DNA of 44,635 nt. Source: Bacteroidota bacterium (lineage in GTDB: Bacteria > Bacteroidota > Bacteroidia > Chitinophagales > Chitinophagaceae). Positions within the stretch are counted from its first letter, which is position 1; every line of letters starts with the position of its first letter. Under the pieces are notes generated by a model. It saw only the letters and a list, made by a program, of their open reading frames with translations, did no database searches and was not told the origin of the DNA. Both the position numbers and the translations under genes were made by a program. This document shows, piece by piece, positions 41,055 through 44,635 of this stretch. Location: NCBI GenBank assembly GCA_018266555.1, contig JAFEAF010000020.1:274-44908 (forward strand), written 5' to 3'.

Positions 41055-41765
41055 TTACTCACTATACTTATACCCCACCCCTCTTACAGAATGAAAATAT
41101 TTGGGATTGCGGCTATCGGCTTCAAAGTATTTCCTGAAGTTGAGAATGAAATTATCAATAGTTCTTGTAGTAGGATAAACATTATATCCCCAAACTACCT
41201 GTAAGATTTTTTCTCTCGGTACCACTTCGTTTTTATTTTCGACAAGAAGTTTCAACAGCATCGTTTCTTTTTTGCTGAGCTGCAATTTTTTTCCGCCTTT
41301 TGTGGTGGCTTCCTGTGCTTTAAAATCAATGATATTATCCCCAAAAGTGTAGGTATTGGCAATGCTTGATTTGTCCTGAAGTTTTTTGTTTTTATTAATA
41401 AGTTTTTGCACTCTTATCAAAAGCTCTTCCAGGTTGAATGGCTTGGTGAGATAATCATCAGCACCTTTTTTCAGCCCAAGCACCCGGTCGGCACTGCTGT
41501 TTTTGGCACTGAGAATTAAGATGGGAATTTCATTATTACTCAGACGCACAGTTTCTGTTACGTTAATGCCATCAATTTCAGGCAACATTACGTCTAGAAT
41601 TATGAGATCGAAATATTCTGCCTGCAGTGCTTTTATGGCGGCAGCACCATCATAAGCAGATGTCACTTCATAACCTTCCAGCTCTAGGTTCAACTTCAGG
41701 GCCTCATGAAGGTTTTCCTCATCTTCTACCAGTAAAATGGATAATTTTTTATTTTCGGTATTCAT
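41055..41765 (-). CDS. OmpR/PhoB-type response regulator
   Basis: A 236-residue two-component regulator. The receiver domain (about 8-122) has the acidic pocket VEDEE, the phospho-acceptor Asp in LIILDVMLP (D58) and the Lys in DDYLTKPF. A winged-helix DNA-binding domain fills the C-terminus, ending RGVGYKYSE. The start is ATG 41765; a TTG two codons earlier (41771) would overlap the kinase stop. It follows the histidine kinase gene by 2 bases, so they form one unit. Its targets are unknown, and no palindrome near its own operon was identified. Confidence 0.94.
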   Translation of the reverse strand: MNTENKKLSILLVEDEENLHEALKLNLELEGYEVTSAYDGAAAIKALQAEYFDLIILDVMLPEIDGINVTETVRLSNNEIPILILSAKNSSADRVLGLKKGADDYLTKPFNLEELLIRVQKLINKNKKLQDKSSIANTYTFGDNIIDFKAQEATTKGGKKLQLSKKETMLLKLLVENKNEVVPREKILQVVWGYNVYPTTRTIDNFILNFRKYFEADSRNPKYFHSVRGVGYKYSE

Positions 41766-41767
41766 AT

Positions 41768-42760
41768 TCAATTGTAAAACGTAACAGTAAAATTAGCACC
41801 CTGGGGAATATTGTTTGTCACCCGAATGTCGGCATTATGATCTCTTGCAATTTTGCTGCAAAGATAAAGCCCTAAGCCGGTGCCCTGCGTTTTTCGGGTA
41901 GATTCATTCCCGATCCTGTAAAATTTTATAAAAATTTTTTCCCTTTCCTTTTCAGTAATGCCTGGCCCTTCATCAATAATCTGCAACTGAACATGGGACT
42001 GTTCTTTTTTCAGAATAGCTTTTACCGGGCTTTCTTTCGGTGAATATTTTTGTGCATTTTCCAGCAGGTTATTAATGAGCATCTGCAATAATAAAGGATC
42101 GCCTTTTACTTCCATATCCGGCTCAGCCTGTTCAATAAAATTCCTTTCCGGATAACGATTTCTGAAATCCCGGATACAATCTTTGAGCAGATCAGAAAAA
42201 TCCAGTTCTTCATGAGAAGATTGATAACCACCACCCTCTAATTGCGAAGAGACAAGTATATTATTTGTAAGAAAATTCAGACGGGCCGTTTCTTCCAGGG
42301 TCATCCGGATAAGTTTTTTTTGCTTCTCCGGTTCAAGGGAATACTTCTGCATGGTTTCCAGGTTCAGCCGGGCTACAGATATAGGCGTTTTTAACTCATG
42401 GGTAACGGCCATCATAAAATTTTGTTGCTGCTGCTGCATACGGAATTGGCGACGAAATGAACGATATACAAAAGCTGCGCCAATGATAATAAAAAGGAAA
42501 AAAGTAGCACCCTCTCCAATGTACTTAGATTTGTTTTTCCCGTGGTCTTCATGTATCTTATTGAGCTCTGTTTGGTAGAGGTGGGGAGTTTGTACACTAT
42601 CAATTGTGTTCATTAATTGATGGACTTTATACCATTCCATCATAGTGTTTTGTTTTTCCAGTGAAATAAACCACCATACCAGCGCAGCGATAATGTAAGA
42701 AAGAAGTGCCCAATAAATAACTGTGATACTTCTTAATCTGTTATGGCCGGTATCGGGCAT
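41768..42760 (-). CDS. Membrane sensor histidine kinase
   Basis: A 330-residue sensor kinase. Two transmembrane segments (about 11-33 and 84-100) enclose a small periplasmic region of about 50 residues. The HisKA domain has H121 in VTHELKTPISVA; the ATP-binding domain has NLLENAQKYSP (N-box), DEGPGI (G1) and GTGLGLYL (G2). It lies 14 bases after the gldH gene and 2 bases before the response regulator on the minus strand, suggesting a yicC-gldH-kinase-regulator transcript. The sensed signal is unknown. Confidence 0.93.
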   Translation of the reverse strand: MPDTGHNRLRSITVIYWALLSYIIAALVWWFISLEKQNTMMEWYKVHQLMNTIDSVQTPHLYQTELNKIHEDHGKNKSKYIGEGATFFLFIIIGAAFVYRSFRRQFRMQQQQQNFMMAVTHELKTPISVARLNLETMQKYSLEPEKQKKLIRMTLEETARLNFLTNNILVSSQLEGGGYQSSHEELDFSDLLKDCIRDFRNRYPERNFIEQAEPDMEVKGDPLLLQMLINNLLENAQKYSPKESPVKAILKKEQSHVQLQIIDEGPGITEKEREKIFIKFYRIGNESTRKTQGTGLGLYLCSKIARDHNADIRVTNNIPQGANFTVTFYN

Positions 42761-42774
42761 AAAACAATAAATGA

Positions 42775-43245
42775 TTATTTTTTCTTTTCAATACGCAGAC
42801 CAACATTCAAAACATGCTCCAGCGGATCTTCCCGCATAATTTGCTCCAGGGTAAATGTATAAGTTCCGGCTTTTAATAATTGAGGATCTCCCAAAGGTAT
42901 TCGATGTTCGTAAATATCGTCCATACCACTTCCCATCCATCCATTGTTATCAGCAAGCATGAGTGATCGCTGGATTTTGGTAACACTGTCTGTGCCCGGT
43001 GCTTGTACATACAGGTTTACATAAATATTAGTGTAGTTATATTTTTCCGTATGACGCAGCACCAGGAAAAATTGATATGGAGCGGTCGTGTCTTTTATTG
43101 TAAAAGTAAACCCAGGTTTAAAGCTGCTTTTCCATTCATGGCCGGGAAGAGCCACTTCTTTTTCATAAAGGTCAACAGAAGTGCAGGAAGCAAGGCAGAA
43201 AATACAGCATAAAAGAATTAGAAGTATTTTTCTTATTGATTTCAT
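42775..43245 (-). CDS. gldH: Gliding motility lipoprotein GldH
   Basis: A 156-residue lipoprotein. The signal peptide (1-20) ends in the lipobox LASC with lipidated Cys at residue 21. The mature part includes YQFFLVLRHTEKYNYTNIYV and NNGWMGSGMDDIYEHRIPLG, matching GldH. In F. johnsoniae GldH is needed for gliding; a close orthologue often persists in non-gliding members. The start is ATG 43245, directly opening the signal peptide; the upstream ATG at 43302 would add 19 residues and overlap yicC. It lies 46 bases after yicC and 14 bases before the kinase gene. Confidence 0.88.
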   Translation of the reverse strand: MKSIRKILLILLCCIFCLASCTSVDLYEKEVALPGHEWKSSFKPGFTFTIKDTTAPYQFFLVLRHTEKYNYTNIYVNLYVQAPGTDSVTKIQRSLMLADNNGWMGSGMDDIYEHRIPLGDPQLLKAGTYTFTLEQIMREDPLEHVLNVGLRIEKKK

Positions 43246-43291
43246 TTGTAAAAATATTAGGTCAATATTCTTGGTCTTTGTTCTGTGCACC

Positions 43292-44167
43292 TCACAGTAC
43301 ATTTAATACCTGCTCTTTTGCTTTTTCCAGTTCATCTTTCATCTGCACCACACATTTTTGAATGCTGGCATCATACGCTTTGGATCCTGATGTGTTGATT
43401 TCCCTGCCGATTTCCTGCAGGATGAAAGAAAGCTTTTTCCCTTTAACATCTTCAGGCTCTTTTAGTACTGATTTAAAATAATCGCAATGGTTTTTTAGCC
43501 GAACCTGTTCCTCGCTGATGTCAATTTTTTCTATATAATAAATCAGTTCCTGCTCCAGGCGGTTGGCATCGTAATTCTCTTTACCTACATTTTCTTCTAA
43601 CAACTTTGTAAGCCCTTCCCGGATTTTCATCTGGCGAAGTGGTTCCAGTTTTAAAACTTCTCCCTGCTGTTTTTCAATATTAGAGATTCGAAATAATAAA
43701 TCCTGTTCCATCACTTTTCCTTCTTCCAGGCGGTGCTGGTTCAGGTTGTCTATTGCATTAGTTAGTATTTTTTGCAAATCATTCCATTCCTTTTGTGATA
43801 GCGTTTCACTGGTTGGGGTAATTACTTCCGGTAGCTTTACCAGAGTGCTAAGAATATGTGATGGATCCAAATTCAGAGAAGCTGATAATTCGGCCAATGG
43901 TTTATAATACGCTTTTGCGAGATCGGTATTAATGGTTACAGGTTTTGCGGTTCCGGTTTCTTTCAGGCTGATGCTGCAATCAATGGTTCCTCTTCCTAAT
44001 TTCTCCGATACTATTTTCCGGATATCAAATTCAATAGGTTTTAATATGGCAGGTAATTTCAGCAGCAATTCAAACTGTTTCCCGTTAAGTGACTTAATGT
44101 CCACCAGGAATGTTTTATCCCCTGCATTTCCTTCTGCTCTTCCAAAGCCGGTCATTGATTTCAGCAT
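43292..44167 (-). CDS. YicC/YloC family endoribonuclease
   Basis: A 291-residue YicC-family protein, an endoribonuclease implicated in RNA turnover. The N-terminal LKSMTGFGRAEGN and the C-terminal GREINTSGSKAYDASIQKCV with KDELEKAKEQVLNVL are diagnostic. Length matches the E. coli homologue. It is the probable first gene of the yicC-gldH-kinase-regulator run. A one-mismatch -7 element TACCTTTA lies about 30 bases before its ATG. Confidence 0.94.
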   Translation of the reverse strand: MLKSMTGFGRAEGNAGDKTFLVDIKSLNGKQFELLLKLPAILKPIEFDIRKIVSEKLGRGTIDCSISLKETGTAKPVTINTDLAKAYYKPLAELSASLNLDPSHILSTLVKLPEVITPTSETLSQKEWNDLQKILTNAIDNLNQHRLEEGKVMEQDLLFRISNIEKQQGEVLKLEPLRQMKIREGLTKLLEENVGKENYDANRLEQELIYYIEKIDISEEQVRLKNHCDYFKSVLKEPEDVKGKKLSFILQEIGREINTSGSKAYDASIQKCVVQMKDELEKAKEQVLNVL

Positions 44168-44269
44168 GAGTGATTTCGTTTTATGAAGTATTACGGTAAA
44201 GGTATTTTAAATACTTCATTCAGGCTTAAAACTGTTTTTAATGTGATTTTCATTGGGGAAATAGAAATC

Positions 44270-44306
44270 CCGAAAAACAAAAATCCCCCCGATTTGCCGG
44301 AGGGAT
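44270..44306 (-). terminator. Leftward rho-independent terminator
   Basis: Read leftward, a 9-bp stem with one mismatch (44306-44298 with 44291-44283) and a 6-base loop is followed by TTTTTGTTTTTC. It ends a leftward transcript coming from the right, either the 28-codon ORF or a non-coding RNA starting further right. Confidence 0.7.
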
Positions 44307-44309
44307 CAT

Positions 44310-44396
44310 TTATATGGATGGGTTAGTAAGTACGGGAAACAAATTTCCCAACGCAATATTAAAAATAATTTTTGCTAACAAAAAAAATATTTTCAT
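44310..44396 (-). CDS. Possible 28-residue hydrophobic peptide
   Basis: A leftward ATG-initiated frame of 28 codons with a hydrophobic product (starts MKIFFLLAKIIFNIALGN). Its stop codon is 4 bases before a clear terminator. There is no known family, no visible Shine-Dalgarno sequence and no perfect -7 element, so it could be a chance frame within a non-coding transcript. Confidence 0.25.
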   Translation of the reverse strand: MKIFFLLAKIIFNIALGNLFPVLTNPSI

Positions 44397-44401
44397 TTTT
44401 T

Positions 44402-44432
44402 TTATTCACACCTGAATATGTACTGTGGATAA
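44402..44432. promoter_or_regulatory. Pair of DnaA-box-like 9-mers
   Basis: TTATTCACA at 44402-44410 (plus strand) and TGTGGATAA at 44424-44432 (TTATCCACA on the minus strand) both match TTATNCACA perfectly. They are in opposite orientation, 13 bases apart, in AT-rich non-coding DNA. A weaker CAATGCACA follows at 44528-44536. Confidence 0.45.
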
Positions 44433-44635
44433 GAGCGCATGAATCGAAGGATTATTGTACCAGATAAAAACAATCAACAAATGATTCAGATCATTTTTCA
44501 GAATTTACTTTTAAAAATTTTCAGGATCAATGCACATGACAACTAACTGTTTTAAACTTGCCTTTTCTTACTGAATAAAGAATTCAGTTAAGAAAACCTG
44601 AGAGATAATTTCAGAATATAAATGAAGCAATTCAG

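Larger units (their letters stand above)
44168..44635. other. Right-edge intergenic region with terminator and DnaA-box-like sites
   Basis: 468 bases without a confident gene. It is strongly AT-rich in 44360-44410 and contains, from left to right, a leftward terminator, a 28-codon leftward ORF, two DnaA-box-like 9-mers and low-complexity sequence to the window edge. No tRNA or other known RNA fold is recognised. Confidence 0.5.

Noticed and set aside
1-44635. CRISPR arrays, toxin-antitoxin pairs, restriction systems, phage or insertion sequences
   Set aside because: I looked for repeated spacer patterns, transposase or integrase motifs and small paired ORFs and found none; the genes are conserved housekeeping or envelope functions.

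Overview
The window looks like chromosomal housekeeping DNA from a bacterium of the phylum Bacteroidota, most likely a member of the Chitinophagaceae. The evidence is a C-terminal type IX secretion (T9SS) sorting domain, the gliding-type proteins GldC and GldH, the phylum-restricted families DUF4290 and DUF6089, a nadK-DUF6089-uppS-bamA-ompH-ompH-murI gene order, about 40% GC, few Shine-Dalgarno sites, and repeated matches to the Bacteroidota -7 promoter element TAnnTTTG just upstream of genes. I see no phage, insertion sequence, CRISPR array, tRNA or rRNA.

Layout. 1-190 is the end of an unrecognised gene. 0.4-13.6 kb is read leftward: M28 peptidase, rpiB, tatC, a CNNM/CorC-type CBS membrane protein, gmk, a class V aminotransferase paired with a large FAD/Fe-S 2-hydroxyacid oxidoreductase, murA, DUF4290 and a T9SS cargo protein. 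13.86-28.5 kb is read rightward and is dominated by envelope assembly: glycosyltransferase, gldC, yqeY, cvpA, alpha/beta hydrolase, CBS-ACT protein, a short POTRA-barrel protein, nadK, DUF6089, uppS, bamA, two OmpH/Skp chaperones and murI, followed by rpmH-rnpA-yidD. 28.5-31.8 kb is leftward: DoxX, a Crp/Fnr regulator, Mn-type superoxide dismutase, a zinc metallopeptidase and tadA. 31.9-35.7 kb is rightward: a third OmpH, aldehyde dehydrogenase, a thioredoxin-type glutathione peroxidase, a small membrane protein and trmO. dusB points left. A CPBP protease, cdsA and psd then run right, with cdsA and psd forming the phosphatidylethanolamine branch. After a HAD nucleotidase and an SDR comes a leftward yicC-gldH-histidine kinase-response regulator group. 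The right end (44.2-44.6 kb) has no clear gene but holds a terminator, a 28-codon ORF and two DnaA-box-like 9-mers.

How the genes work together. UppS (lipid carrier), MurA and MurI (peptidoglycan precursors), BamA with OmpH/Skp (outer-membrane protein insertion), TatC and YidD (inner-membrane export and insertion) and CdsA/Psd (phospholipid) make this a broad envelope-biogenesis neighbourhood. The aminotransferase and FAD/Fe-S oxidase look like a two-gene 2-hydroxyacid oxidation module, possibly glycolate to glyoxylate to glycine. Sod, glutathione peroxidase and aldehyde dehydrogenase handle oxidative and carbonyl stress.

Many genes have in-frame TTG codons upstream of the first ATG. I trimmed most to the ATG where a promoter element, signal peptide or family length supported it, and kept TTG or GTG only for yidD, dusB and the alpha/beta hydrolase. 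I found no clearly novel defence or mobile system. The most interesting leads are non-coding: a perfect 9-4-9 palindrome at the sod promoter, a structured rpmH leader with mutually exclusive stems, the DnaA-box pair at the right edge, and a MurA with Asp at the usual catalytic Cys position.
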